Counted from the first letter of the stretch, positions 1 through 8,956 are shown. The stretch is DNA of 64,000 nt from Amycolatopsis benzoatilytica AK 16/65 (GCF_000383915.1 NZ_KB912942.1:7258388-7322387); one strand, 5' to 3'. Made by a program: numbers and translations. Notes: generated by a model not told the origin, from the sequence alone.

Positions 1-1384
1 CGCGGCTGGCGGCGCCTAACGCGATCTCTGAAGAGCTAGCGCGGACGCGACCGTCGAGCTCGACTAGCTCTTCCACTGATTCCCGGATCCTGGTGAAGGT
101 GGTCTTGACGAAGGTCTTGTCCCAACCGTCGAGGGACTGCCAGTGCCACGCGTCGTGCGTCGGAGGTTCCGACGCAGCGAATGTGCTGTCGAGTGCCGTG
201 TCCGAACGGAAGACTCCCGCGTAGGAGACGTACTCGGCCGCAGGCTTTGGCCCCTCGTAATATGTCACGACCAGTTCGGCTGTGCGCATCAGGCAAACGT
301 GGTGCACGGTAGTTCCGATACCTGACGCCGTACCTGCGGCTGTTTCATCGAAGGGCGGCAGGAACCGTTTCACGAGCCCCAGTTGCCCGAGCTTGGCTCT
401 CGGTTTGCGGCACTCGATCGAACGCGCGTCCTGTGAGCGCATTGCTTCGTAGGCGGCGACGAACATGTCCAGCGGGCTGGTCTCGCGCGGGTCCGGGACT
501 GCGATGGTGATTCCGTCGCACTGTACCGAAAATCTCATGGGAGGATTTCGATTGGGCTCTGCGAGCATTTTCGGCCAGAGGTTCCACGCGATCGTGTCGG
601 CCAGGTAATCGCCCGCTTCCTCATTCGTGCGGTCACCCAGATCGGGATCGATGACTACGATGGTCGTACCGGTCTCATCGGGGCCGAACTGGCGTAGGCC
701 CAGCTGTTCTGCCGCTTCATCGGCCTCGACATTGACGAGCGGTTCGACTACACCGTCCGGAGAGGGAGCTCCCCACCAGTGGCGACCAGTGAATCGGTGC
801 CCGCACAGCCCTTCGCCTTCCGCGTAGCTTTTCCAGAGAGCGCATCCTATTAAACGGGTTTCGTATCCGGTCTCGACTCGGCACCGCGTGTGCACGAGCA
901 CGGTTCCTGGCCGGCTCAGGAGGTAGAAAACCCCTTTGCCGAAACCGTAGGTGCCGCCGCCGAGTTCAGTGTCGCGTGGTTCGCCAATATTTCGGACAAA
1001 GGAAACGAAGTCATGGTTCTCCACGACCGCGTTATCTGCTCGGGTGGGTCCGCCCAGCCCAGTCGTGCCGCGGTCCGACACAGTCAAGATACGAATGGAT
1101 GGTCCCGTGAGCGACTTTCGCAGTGGCAGGTTCTCGGGCGCAGGCAATCGGCGGGCGAGTAGTTCCCGCCAGGCATGCGCGTGTGCCGCGCCCACGACTC
1201 GTAGGTCTAGGCGGTAGTCGACAGTGGCCCCGTCCGCACGGGCGTCCCAGCTGTTTTGTGCCGATTCTCGTACCAGTACAGTCAGCAGATCAAGCTCGGG
1301 ACGGCCGAGTTGATTGCGGATGCCTTCCGCCGCGCTCGCCCCTTCTGGCGGAAATCGTTGGGAGTGCCAAGAAGCATCGGTCAC
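1..1384 (-). CDS. MORC/MutL-like GHKL ATPase of a defence operon (3' part outside window)
   Basis: The gene begins with GTG at 1384 and is still open at position 1, so about 461 codons are visible. The GHKL ATP-binding motifs are clear: an N-box LVRESAQNSWDA near residues 37-48, VSDRGTTGLGG near 102-112 (the Asp-x-Gly motif) and LGGGTYGFGKGVFYLL near 141-156 (the G2 box). This is the ATPase type found in MORC/MutL-like proteins of restriction-type defence operons. The start overlaps the stop of the DUF4420 gene as GTGA, so the two are translationally coupled. Role (inference): an ATP-driven clamp working with the Z1 and nuclease proteins. The C-terminal part, and any downstream AIPR-domain gene, lie outside the window. 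Confidence 0.85.
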   Translation of the reverse strand, partial: MTDASWHSQRFPPEGASAAEGIRNQLGRPELDLLTVLVRESAQNSWDARADGATVDYRLDLRVVGAAHAHAWRELLARRLPAPENLPLRKSLTGPSIRILTVSDRGTTGLGGPTRADNAVVENHDFVSFVRNIGEPRDTELGGGTYGFGKGVFYLLSRPGTVLVHTRCRVETGYETRLIGCALWKSYAEGEGLCGHRFTGRHWWGAPSPDGVVEPLVNVEADEAAEQLGLRQFGPDETGTTIVVIDPDLGDRTNEEAGDYLADTIAWNLWPKMLAEPNRNPPMRFSVQCDGITIAVPDPRETSPLDMFVAAYEAMRSQDARSIECRKPRAKLGQLGLVKRFLPPFDETAAGTASGIGTTVHHVCLMRTAELVVTYYEGPKPAAEYVSYAGVFRSDTALDSTFAASEPPTHDAWHWQSLDGWDKTFVKTTFTRIRESVEELVELDGRVRASSSEIALGAASR

Positions 1385-2382
1385 GCGTTCTCCTCGGTGA
1401 TGCGATGAACCCGACCGCGGATTCCGTCCAGGTCGACGACCGCGGGACGTTGGCCAGAGAGGTCCAAGGTGTATTCGAGGTCAGCGACGTCGGGGGGCAC
1501 CACATGCGGGTCGATCCGGGGAAATTCTTCGTGCACTTCGTACCACCGCTGCTCCCGGATTTCGAAGCGTATGTCGTGGTACCGGCCGGCGTCTGCGGGC
1601 AGGTAGCCCGCCTCGGCGAGTTTGAACAGAAGACCAGTGTCGTCATCGCTGGCCTGTCGGGTCTTCCCGACGAGTTCAGCGAGGGTCATGCCTCGCTCCG
1701 GGACGCGCTCCAGCCGGATCCACACCAGGTCGAGACTCCCGTGAGCAGGCGGTTGGAGTTGGTTGATCCCGTGTATTCGGACAGTCCGGTTCCGGTCAGC
1801 TGTCGAGGTCTTCACCTCGATGCTGTGTGACCCGACCGCGAAATCGTGTCGGCTGCCCGACGGGCCTGTCCAGAAGTCGACCGCGGTGCTCTGTTCGGCC
1901 AGCAACTCGTTGAGCACGATCAGCTCGCCGAACAGCCCGGCGAGCTGACCGACGCCCAACGGTGCGGGTGCATGCCGGAATAGGTCGCGCCAGCGGTTCA
2001 GTACAGTGTAGAACGCTTTGAGCGGACGCTCGGGTGCGATCTCAACTGCGGCGAGCACATCCGAGACCAGGCCGGTGAAAACCTCGTCCAGGTCCCTCCG
2101 AAGACAGCCGAGATCTGCGTAACGCTCGTAGGTATCACCGTTCTCGAGCGGGCGCTCACGGACGGCGAGCGCTGTGCCGCCACGGTCTATTCGGACGTGT
2201 TGATTGGCGGTCAATGGCACGAGGACGTGCCGATTGCCCATGTGATCTACTGCCGCAAGAACTGCACCGGACGGGGTCGTTACCGGAAGTTCGGAGGTCC
2301 GAACGTGATCAGGTCCTGACGTCCCTTCTTCCTCGAGGCGCGTCCAATGGTCGTCGACGACCTTCCGGAGCGACTCGGTCAT
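1381..2382 (-). CDS. PD-(D/E)XK motif protein, DUF4420 (Z1-associated nuclease)
   Basis: The protein has 333 residues, starting with ATG at 2382 (MTESLRKVV); the Z1 stop and this start overlap as TGATG, which decides the start over an upstream in-frame extension. The middle holds a nuclease-like core: FGELIVLNELL supplies the helical acidic residue, and DFAVGSHSIEVKTS supplies the Asp and the E-V-K of a PD-(D/E)XK active site. DUF4420 proteins are known companions of Z1 ATPases and GHKL ATPases in prokaryotic defence operons and are the likely DNA-cutting component. All motif residues look intact. Confidence 0.88.
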   Translation of the reverse strand: MTESLRKVVDDHWTRLEEEGTSGPDHVRTSELPVTTPSGAVLAAVDHMGNRHVLVPLTANQHVRIDRGGTALAVRERPLENGDTYERYADLGCLRRDLDEVFTGLVSDVLAAVEIAPERPLKAFYTVLNRWRDLFRHAPAPLGVGQLAGLFGELIVLNELLAEQSTAVDFWTGPSGSRHDFAVGSHSIEVKTSTADRNRTVRIHGINQLQPPAHGSLDLVWIRLERVPERGMTLAELVGKTRQASDDDTGLLFKLAEAGYLPADAGRYHDIRFEIREQRWYEVHEEFPRIDPHVVPPDVADLEYTLDLSGQRPAVVDLDGIRGRVHRITEENA

Positions 2383-4952
2383 CAGGCGTCCACCGCGTCG
2401 AGAGCGCTCAGATCTTCCTCCTCGATACGAACCTTGGCCAGATCGGTCGCGACGTACTCCCACTCCACGGTCGAATCGTCAGCCGACGGGGCGGGGAAGA
2501 CGAGGCCGACGCCGATCACGTCCTCTGCTGCGTTCAGAGCCCGCCGGTTGTCCTTGCGGTGGGCGGAGGGTTCTGAGTTCTTGTCGATCGCATATAGTGC
2601 GAGCAGCGCGGTGGTCGGGCTTTGTTCGTGGCGGAGCGCTTTGATTTTGTCCTCAGTCAGCTCGCCTTTGACCCCGGACGTATCAAGATCGATTGCCGCA
2701 TCTCTGCGACTCATCAGTGTTTTTATGTCGACAACAGCGGGGTCAGCTCCGTTAAGGGCGGAGCGGGTGACCATGCGGACTGTGTATTCGTTCGCGAAGG
2801 TGAAGGTATTTGGTGCTTCTTCGCCCGCGGAACCGCCGATAAGTGCGACATTCCAGTCCCGGAGCGCGCCAGACATGGAGATGCGCTTCGCGATGTAATC
2901 AGTCAGCAGACGCGAGTTGCACTCCTGCGACTTCTTGTGGAAGCAGTAGTTGCTCAAGAACTCGACGATCAAGTCGTGCGGAACGCCCCGGATCAGTTTG
3001 TCTTGCGAGCGGACATTCTGGTCTTCACGGCCTTCGGTCGATGATTTCTCGACCAATGTGCGTGCCGCCGCCTGGTTGGCTCGCAGCCAATCACGGTCGG
3101 TGCTGAAGTACCGAGTTTGAACTCGCTGGCCACCGTACGCCGACGCGGATGGCACCGCGTTCGTCATCTTGGCCGCTGCGGTGACACGAAGCGAGGGATG
3201 GGTGCGCAGGCGTACGGCGAATGTCATCGGAGTCTTGTCTTCGACCAGATACACGTCAATGTCTCGGCGCATCTCGCTCTCGACGGTCGCGATGTGGCGG
3301 AACCAGTCGCGCAGCTCGTCAGTCATCCAGATTCTCGGCAAATCGGCATAGCCGTTCCGAAAGCCGAACCACCGGCCCATCTGGAGCAGAGTGTCGTATG
3401 CGGACACGGCACGCACGAAGAAACTGACGGCGAGACCTTCGAGCGTAAGCCCGCGAGACAACGTGTTGCCGCCTACCGCAATCGCGACGACTGGGCCATT
3501 CTCGTAGTCCAGGCGATCTTTGCTTCCCGAGTTATCCATGATGATTCGGCAGTCGCGCAGGACATCGGGCAGCGCCTGCTCCAGCTCCTCGAATGCGACC
3601 TTCTGCTCGCTGAACTGCTCTGCGGGTACCCTCGCGGCTTCATGATCCCAAATCTGTCGCAGCTCCTCGCGCAACTCTGGGTCTCCGGAGCGGAGCAGCG
3701 TTTCGCTGTCATCCCGAAGTTCGCTCAGCGGGAATTTGAAGCTGTTGTGCACAGCGGTGTTGACGCTGGTGTGTATCAGCATTGTCGAGTGCGGATTCCC
3801 GGTCTTGCGCACTCGACGTGCTGCGGTCGACAGCCAGAAGTACAAGATCGCGCCGCGGAGGCTGTCGGAAATTACCGGATGAAACCCGTCTGTGTCCGCT
3901 CGTGAGCTCGGGCGTACGAGGTCTACTTCATGCCTTGGGACCTCTCGAATCATGTCATATCCCGCAGGCACGTCCTCGGGATCCTCGCCGTCCATGACTT
4001 CGCGTCCGAAGAGTACTTCGGTACCGAAGTGGCCCTGAGGCTTGGGCAGGTTAACGATGAAGTGCTCCGGGTAGAGATCCTTGGCGGCAGGGTCGATGAG
4101 CAGGTTGGCGAAGGGCGTCGCGGTGTACCCGATGTATCCAGACTTTGGCAGGCGGTTGAGGATCTCGCAGATCAGCGGGTTGATTTTGTCGGTAGCGACC
4201 GTTGCCTGATCGGCTTCATCGTCGATGATAAGAGCTGGGCAGTCGGACAGATATTCGGCGGCTGTCTCTAGCCACGCTGAGAACTTCTCTAGCACACGCG
4301 GGTTCTTTTTGATCACGCACAGGACATGCTGTTTGTTGTTCCTGGCCAGGTACGCGGCTGCGTTGGCAGGTGGTGTGAAGTCCTTGTCTGGATCGGTTAG
4401 CTGGAGCCAACGTGACCGATTGGGGTTTACGAGCTGCTGCACAAGGCGTAGTTGTGTCTGCCGGCGCAAGCCGTTGTGGATACCAGCGAGAACGATGAAG
4501 AGTTTGTATCCGCGGTCGGCCGCCTTCGCCGTAACCGCCGTGAAATTCGTGGTCTTCCCAGACTGTACGTAGCCGACAACGAGTCCCTTGGTCGAGAACT
4601 GCCGCTCCTGCGGATGGCTCAAGAGGGAAACGACCTTGGTGGATGCGTCGTCGAGATCGGCGAGGCTCTCGCTCGACCATCCGGACTTCCGCAGCATCTC
4701 CTCGAGCGCGGGCCAGTACTTGTCCCGTGGACGAGGACCGGTGTACCAGGTGAACCGATTGCCGAGGACGACGCTGCGCGGCTCCTCCCGCTCCCTGATC
4801 CTGATCGTCTCGTGTTCGTGCCGGTCCGCGATCCTCAGCAGCAAATCCTCGGTCGCGCCGAACAGCTCCATCTTCTTCAGCGCGCTTTCAGGAGTGCCGG
4901 AGTCCACCAGGTCGAGGAACGCCGAGTACTGCTGGTCGAACTCGTTGGTCAC
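2382..4952 (-). CDS. Z1 domain-containing helicase-like ATPase
   Basis: An 856-residue protein. Walker A is GYVQSGKTTNF near residues 127-137. A DEAD-like Walker B reads LIIDDEADQ, followed by GYIGYTATPFANLLID, which resembles superfamily II motif III. Later motifs include AVGGNTLSRGLTLEGL and LLQMGRWFGFR, resembling helicase motifs V and VI and typical of Z1 proteins. It is the first gene of the leftward operon and probably the DNA translocase of the system. Base composition is less GC-rich than the housekeeping genes to the right, which fits acquisition by transfer. The function is inferred from family and context. Confidence 0.9.
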   Translation of the reverse strand: MTNEFDQQYSAFLDLVDSGTPESALKKMELFGATEDLLLRIADRHEHETIRIREREEPRSVVLGNRFTWYTGPRPRDKYWPALEEMLRKSGWSSESLADLDDASTKVVSLLSHPQERQFSTKGLVVGYVQSGKTTNFTAVTAKAADRGYKLFIVLAGIHNGLRRQTQLRLVQQLVNPNRSRWLQLTDPDKDFTPPANAAAYLARNNKQHVLCVIKKNPRVLEKFSAWLETAAEYLSDCPALIIDDEADQATVATDKINPLICEILNRLPKSGYIGYTATPFANLLIDPAAKDLYPEHFIVNLPKPQGHFGTEVLFGREVMDGEDPEDVPAGYDMIREVPRHEVDLVRPSSRADTDGFHPVISDSLRGAILYFWLSTAARRVRKTGNPHSTMLIHTSVNTAVHNSFKFPLSELRDDSETLLRSGDPELREELRQIWDHEAARVPAEQFSEQKVAFEELEQALPDVLRDCRIIMDNSGSKDRLDYENGPVVAIAVGGNTLSRGLTLEGLAVSFFVRAVSAYDTLLQMGRWFGFRNGYADLPRIWMTDELRDWFRHIATVESEMRRDIDVYLVEDKTPMTFAVRLRTHPSLRVTAAAKMTNAVPSASAYGGQRVQTRYFSTDRDWLRANQAAARTLVEKSSTEGREDQNVRSQDKLIRGVPHDLIVEFLSNYCFHKKSQECNSRLLTDYIAKRISMSGALRDWNVALIGGSAGEEAPNTFTFANEYTVRMVTRSALNGADPAVVDIKTLMSRRDAAIDLDTSGVKGELTEDKIKALRHEQSPTTALLALYAIDKNSEPSAHRKDNRRALNAAEDVIGVGLVFPAPSADDSTVEWEYVATDLAKVRIEEEDLSALDAVDA

Positions 4953-5214
4953 CGGTCCTCCATCTGCATGTCCAGTCTGGGGTGCCCTCGCCGTCTTGCC
5001 CAGAGTAGGGGCACGTCGGCTGCCTCGTCAGTGCATCGCGCGAAGGCCCCTTGGCCAAGAGGGGAAAACCTGCCGCGGCCGCTCTCCACGATCACTCACG
5101 TCGCGTGGACGGCCGCCTCCGTTACCCCACTTGGTCACGAATTCATCACGGAGGGCGATAGGTCGAACTGGCGTGTCGAATGGGTGTTCGCGTCCGTCCC
5201 AGGGTCGCTCCTTA

Positions 5215-5220
5215 TAGAAT
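5215..5220 (+). promoter_or_regulatory. -10 box for a leaderless cytosine methyltransferase mRNA
   Basis: TAGAAT ends 8 bases before the ATG at 5229 and no Shine-Dalgarno sequence precedes that ATG. This is the TANNNT spacing of actinobacterial leaderless genes and supports the start at 5229. The 276-base gap between the divergent Z1 gene and this gene shows nothing else I can assign. Confidence 0.55.
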
Positions 5221-5228
5221 CGCATCCC

Positions 5229-6314
5229 ATGACCGACGGACAGCCGCCATCGCCGCTGCGTGCGCAGATCGAGATGGTGGATCTCTTCGCCGGTCCAGGC
5301 GGCCTTGATGTCGCCGCGCACTGGCTGGGCGTGTCCGTCGCGGGCATCGAGTGGGACCCGGACGCCTGTGCTACCCGCGCCGCAGCCAATCTGCACACCG
5401 ACGAAGGCGACGTTCGGCTTGCCAAACCAGCCGACTACCCGATGGCCCGCATTCTGAGCGGAGGTCCGCCATGCCAGACGTACACCGTCGCAGGCAACGG
5501 TGCTGGTCGACGCGCGCTCGACCAAGTGCTGTCGTTCGTCGATGCGATGGCCAGGGACGAGGATGTCACTGACGACCTGGCACTGCTCGACGATGTGCGC
5601 ACCGGCCTAGTCCTCCAGCCTTTGCGGTGGGCTATCGAAGCGGGCCAGCCGTACGACGCGATCGTGTTGGAGCAGGTGCCCGCAGTGCTCCCGGTGTGGC
5701 AGGCGTTCGCGCGGGTGCTTGAAAGCCGTGGTTACGGAGTTGACTGCGGTATCCTGCATACCGAAGATTACGGGGTTCCGCAGACCAGACGCCGCGCGAT
5801 TCTCATCGCGCGGCACGGTGAACCGGCGAAACTGCCGAGGCCTACCCATCGCCGATACCGCAAAGGGCAGGACCGCGCCGATGGCGATCAGCGGCTTCTG
5901 CCATGGAAGAGCATGGGTGAGGCGCTGGGTTGGTCAGATCGGTTCACCGTCGTGTCCAACTATGGCACTGGGGGAAACCCGAAAGACCGCGGGAGACGGC
6001 AGTCGGACCAGCCCGCGTTCACTGTGACCGGCAAAGTTTCCCGTAATCGGCTGGTCGGCAGGCCGCGCAACAAGCCGGACCGGTTCACCGACGAGGAAGC
6101 CGGCAAGCTGCAGACATTCCCTCCGGACTATCCGTGGGCGGGTCGGGACGTTGCCCAGCAAATCGGGAACGCGATCCCGCCACGGCTCGCTACGCATGTT
6201 CTTGCCGCGGCGCTCGGCAAGCAGGCAGATGTGGCGATGCTGGACTGGTGTGTGGAAGAGAGCTGGCAAGCCACACGTGCCGGTGTTGACGGGTTGATGA
6301 AAGACGCCGATTAA
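5229..6314 (+). CDS. DNA (cytosine-5-)-methyltransferase
   Basis: A 361-residue C5 methyltransferase. Motif I is VDLFAGPGGLDVAA, motif IV GGPPCQTYTVAG carries the catalytic Cys, motif VIII is QTRRRAILIA and motif X is QIGNAIPPRLA. The usual ENV of motif VI is replaced by LEQVPA, keeping the Glu and changing Asn to Gln. The frame stays open upstream to about 4452, but that part is antisense to the Z1 gene; the TAGAAT box fixes the start at 5229. It is divergent from the Z1/DUF4420/GHKL operon and probably provides self-protection for that system. It converges with the second methyltransferase, 21 bases apart. Confidence 0.9.
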   Translation: MTDGQPPSPLRAQIEMVDLFAGPGGLDVAAHWLGVSVAGIEWDPDACATRAAANLHTDEGDVRLAKPADYPMARILSGGPPCQTYTVAGNGAGRRALDQVLSFVDAMARDEDVTDDLALLDDVRTGLVLQPLRWAIEAGQPYDAIVLEQVPAVLPVWQAFARVLESRGYGVDCGILHTEDYGVPQTRRRAILIARHGEPAKLPRPTHRRYRKGQDRADGDQRLLPWKSMGEALGWSDRFTVVSNYGTGGNPKDRGRRQSDQPAFTVTGKVSRNRLVGRPRNKPDRFTDEEAGKLQTFPPDYPWAGRDVAQQIGNAIPPRLATHVLAAALGKQADVAMLDWCVEESWQATRAGVDGLMKDAD

Positions 6315-6335
6315 CCTTCGACTAGCCGGTTTGGA

Positions 6336-7463
6336 CTAGCCAGTGGCTTCCAGCCTCGCCTTTCCAAGCATCTCCCCGCGAGCCAACGGCATCAGGTAGT
6401 TCTCCGAAAGCCACCGCACCACCGGCACGCACACCGCGTCCCCGAACCCGAACAGCGCCTGGTTGTTCCGGAGCCCGTCCAGCGCGTACTCCCCCGCTCC
6501 CATCAGGCGGGCGTACTCGCGTGGCGTCATCCAGCGCACCCGGACCGCGCCGCGGCCGGCCTGCACCACGGCCTGTTTGGACGATCCGCCGCGCGCGGTG
6601 CGGAGGCAGCCGGAGATGTCGTCCGGGCGGACTTCCCACACCGGTTTTCCGTTGCGGGTCCGGCGGTAGGCGGTGCGGTGCACCAGTTTCTTTCCGGACT
6701 TGAGCTGCGTCAGCCGCTCCAACTGTAGTGGGGACAGGGAGCCGATGAACGCTGCGGTGCGCAGGTCGTTCCACCAGCGTTCGTCGGTGGCGGACAGGCG
6801 TTCCACCAGGTCCGATAGGCCGGTGGCCAACGGCGGCGGAGGGGCGGGCAGTGCGGCCCGGTGGGTCCGCAGGGACGGGTCCGGGCGCAGCCAGTCCGGG
6901 CGCAGTGGCGAGGGGGTGGGCGAGTCCGGGGGCGGGTTCTGGGCGCCGACTATGAACAGCCGGGGCCGGGACTGGGGCACGAAGCGGCGGGCGTCGAGGG
7001 TGAGGACGTCGGCGGAGTAGCCGAGGCGGTTGAGTTCCACGATCGCTGCGCGCAGATCGTTGCCGCCGTGGCTGGTGGCGAGGCCGACGACGTTTTCCAG
7101 GGCGACCACCGGCGGCCGTGCGGAGCCCAGTTCGGCCAGGATGCGGGTGAATTCCCAGAAGGTCGACGAGTGCGAGCCGGCCAGACCGCGGCGCCACCCG
7201 GCCAGCGACAGGTCAGTGCACGGGAACGAGGCCCAGGCCAGGCTGAGGTCGGCGGGCAGATCGGTGCCGCGCACCTTGCCGACATCGCCCAGTACGTACT
7301 GGTGAGCGCCCTGGTCGCGGAAGTGCGCCTGGTACATCGCCTGCTTCGCCGGTTCGATGTCGTTGGACCACGCGACGTCGAACCCGGCCGGTTCCAGGCC
7401 GAGGCGCACGAGACCGATTCCGGCGAAGAACTCCGCGGCGGTGGGCTGACCCGGTACAGGCAT
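6336..7463 (-). CDS. DNA cytosine methyltransferase (Dcm type), partner of vsr
   Basis: A 375-residue C5 methyltransferase distinct from its convergent neighbour. Motif I is EFFAGIGLVRLGLE, motif IV SFPCTDLSLAG carries the catalytic Cys, motif VI is ALENVVG, motif VIII is VPQSRPRLFIVG and the final motif is FGDAVCVPVV. It starts 9 bases after the vsr stop on the same strand, the classic vsr-methyltransferase pairing. The target site cannot be read from sequence; the recognition region lies between the VIII and X motifs. It probably belongs to the same island as the Z1 operon. Confidence 0.9.
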   Translation of the reverse strand: MPVPGQPTAAEFFAGIGLVRLGLEPAGFDVAWSNDIEPAKQAMYQAHFRDQGAHQYVLGDVGKVRGTDLPADLSLAWASFPCTDLSLAGWRRGLAGSHSSTFWEFTRILAELGSARPPVVALENVVGLATSHGGNDLRAAIVELNRLGYSADVLTLDARRFVPQSRPRLFIVGAQNPPPDSPTPSPLRPDWLRPDPSLRTHRAALPAPPPPLATGLSDLVERLSATDERWWNDLRTAAFIGSLSPLQLERLTQLKSGKKLVHRTAYRRTRNGKPVWEVRPDDISGCLRTARGGSSKQAVVQAGRGAVRVRWMTPREYARLMGAGEYALDGLRNNQALFGFGDAVCVPVVRWLSENYLMPLARGEMLGKARLEATG

Positions 7464-7472
7464 GGGGTCACA

Positions 7473-7901
7473 TTAATGGGGGCGGCGTTGCCGGACGGTT
7501 TCGATCACCCGCGAGGCGGCGATATCCGCTGGTTCGTGTTCCCAGATGCGCACCGCGAGCCAGCCCGCCTCCAGCAGTACCGCGTCGGTGTTCGCGTCGC
7601 GGAGGCGGTTGGTTTCGATCTTGGTGCGCCAATAATCCGCGTTGTTCTTCGGCCAGGTGCCGTGTTCCGGGCAGCCGTGCCAGAAGCAGCCGTCCACGAA
7701 AACGGCGACGCGGGCCGGCCCGAACACCAGGTCGGCCTCGCGGCGGACGCCCTTGACCGGACGACGGTGCACCCGATAGCGGAACCCGGCGGCGTGCAGG
7801 ACCTTGCGCAGCGCCATTTCGATCCCGGTGTCCCGGGACTTCTGCTTGCTCATGCGGGCACTCACCGCGGATGTCGTTTCCAGACGCTCCACGGCAGTCA
7901 T
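7473..7901 (-). CDS. vsr: Very short patch repair endonuclease Vsr
   Basis: A 142-residue protein with the full Vsr signature: MSKQKSRDTGIE near the N-terminus, RREADLVF carrying the catalytic Asp, FVDGCFWHGCPEH with metal-site residues, then YWRTKIETNRLRD, and GWLAVRIWEHE at the end. Vsr nicks T:G mismatches left by deamination of 5-methylcytosine and so limits the mutagenic cost of a C5 methyltransferase. The methyltransferase gene follows 9 bases downstream on the same strand. The catalytic residues appear intact. Confidence 0.95.
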   Translation of the reverse strand: MTAVERLETTSAVSARMSKQKSRDTGIEMALRKVLHAAGFRYRVHRRPVKGVRREADLVFGPARVAVFVDGCFWHGCPEHGTWPKNNADYWRTKIETNRLRDANTDAVLLEAGWLAVRIWEHEPADIAASRVIETVRQRRPH

Positions 7902-7929
7902 TGTGGCCCGCGGCTTACCCCTCGACGAT

Positions 7930-8394
7930 TCAGCCTTCGACGACGTGGCCTTCGATCACCCGGTGCTGCGCCGGCCGCGGTTCCTCCGTGACCACCTCGC
8001 TGTCCACCACCATCACCGGGCCGCGCCGCTGATTCGCGTACCGGATGGCGCGCTTTTCGGCGCGGCGCAGCCAGATCCGCCGGGCCACCGCGCGGGTCGG
8101 CGGGAGCAGGAACAGCAGCCCGAACACGTCGCTGACGAAACCGGGCAGCATGATCAGTACGCCGCCGAGCCCGACGAGCATGCCGTCCGTCAGCTCTTTC
8201 TCCGGGTTGCGGCCGGATTGCGCCGCGCCCATGAACGCGCGCATCGCCTTCCCGCCCTCCCGCCGGGCAAGCCACGAGCCCACGACCGCGCCCGCTACCA
8301 GCAGACCGATCGTGCCGAGCACGCCGACGAGCGAGCCGACCGCCCACACGGCGGCGACCTCAGCGATGACGTAGAGCAGGAACACGACAGCCAT
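7930..8394 (-). CDS. fxsA: FxsA family membrane protein
   Basis: A 154-residue protein matching FxsA: several hydrophobic segments (VVFLLYVIAEVAAVWAVG near the start, LGTIGLLVAGAVVGSWLA next), the conserved GLGGVLIMLPGFVSDVFGLL stretch, then LPPTR and a basic, soluble C-terminal tail. In E. coli FxsA affects phage T7 exclusion by the F plasmid; its cellular role in actinobacteria is not known to me. It has its own ATG and ends 28 bases before vsr; it looks like the chromosomal flank of the defence island rather than part of it. Confidence 0.88.
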   Translation of the reverse strand: MAVVFLLYVIAEVAAVWAVGSLVGVLGTIGLLVAGAVVGSWLARREGGKAMRAFMGAAQSGRNPEKELTDGMLVGLGGVLIMLPGFVSDVFGLLFLLPPTRAVARRIWLRRAEKRAIRYANQRRGPVMVVDSEVVTEEPRPAQHRVIEGHVVEG

Positions 8395-8448
8395 GTCTAG
8401 AGAACGCGCGACGGTGCGTTTTTGCTCCCGGAGGAGAATAACTGCAGG

Positions 8449-8949
8449 TCACAGGTCCTTCAGGAAGGCGTCGACCTCACGCGAGGTCCGCAGCAGCACG
8501 TGTCGCGCGGTGGGGGCGTCGGCGCTGATCCGCGCCAGCGTCCGCGCGCGGCGGTCACGGCGGTAGTTCCAGATCCACTGGACGAACTCGGCATCGACTT
8601 TCGACACGCATCCCGCCGCCTGGGTCTCCTGGCCCCACTCGCGCGCCAGGCGGCGCACCGCGCGGTACAGGCAGACGTAGCGGGACGGGTCCAGGAAGAC
8701 GACGGTGTCGGCGAACGGCAGGCGCAGGTCGAAGGTCTTGCTGTAGTTGCCGTCGATCACCCAGTTGTCCGCGCTGGCCGCCTTGGCGACCGCGGTTCGG
8801 AAGTCCTCGTCCGAGTTCGGCACCCAGCCGGGACGCCAGTACAGCCGGTCCAGATGGGTGACCGGCAGGTCGAGCGCCGCGCCGATCGCGCGGGCCAGGG
8901 TCGATTTTCCGGCTCCGGAGCAGCCGGTGACCAGGATGCGTCTCCCCAT
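8449..8949 (-). CDS. P-loop kinase-like ATPase (adenylate kinase/FlaR-like)
   Basis: A 166-residue protein starting MGRRILVTGCSGAGKSTLA, a Walker A near residues 9-16. HLDRLYWRPGW and WVIDGNYSKTFDLRL follow, which are typical of small adenylate-kinase-related P-loop proteins often named topology modulation protein or FlaR-like. A short Arg-rich lid-like stretch (NYRRDRRARTL) lies in the C-terminal half. The substrate is unknown. No neighbour suggests a pathway; it is probably expressed alone from the box at 8957-8962. Confidence 0.75.
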   Translation of the reverse strand: MGRRILVTGCSGAGKSTLARAIGAALDLPVTHLDRLYWRPGWVPNSDEDFRTAVAKAASADNWVIDGNYSKTFDLRLPFADTVVFLDPSRYVCLYRAVRRLAREWGQETQAAGCVSKVDAEFVQWIWNYRRDRRARTLARISADAPTARHVLLRTSREVDAFLKDL

Positions 8950-8956
8950 TCGCCCC

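Noticed and set aside
1290..1646. A 118-codon minus-strand frame at the DUF4420/GHKL junction
   Set aside because: It overlaps both genes out of frame; their motifs and GTGA coupling account for the region.
4452..5228. Extended N-terminus for the first methyltransferase
   Set aside because: The extension is antisense to the Z1 start region and lacks homology; a -10 box just before 5229 fixes the shorter start.
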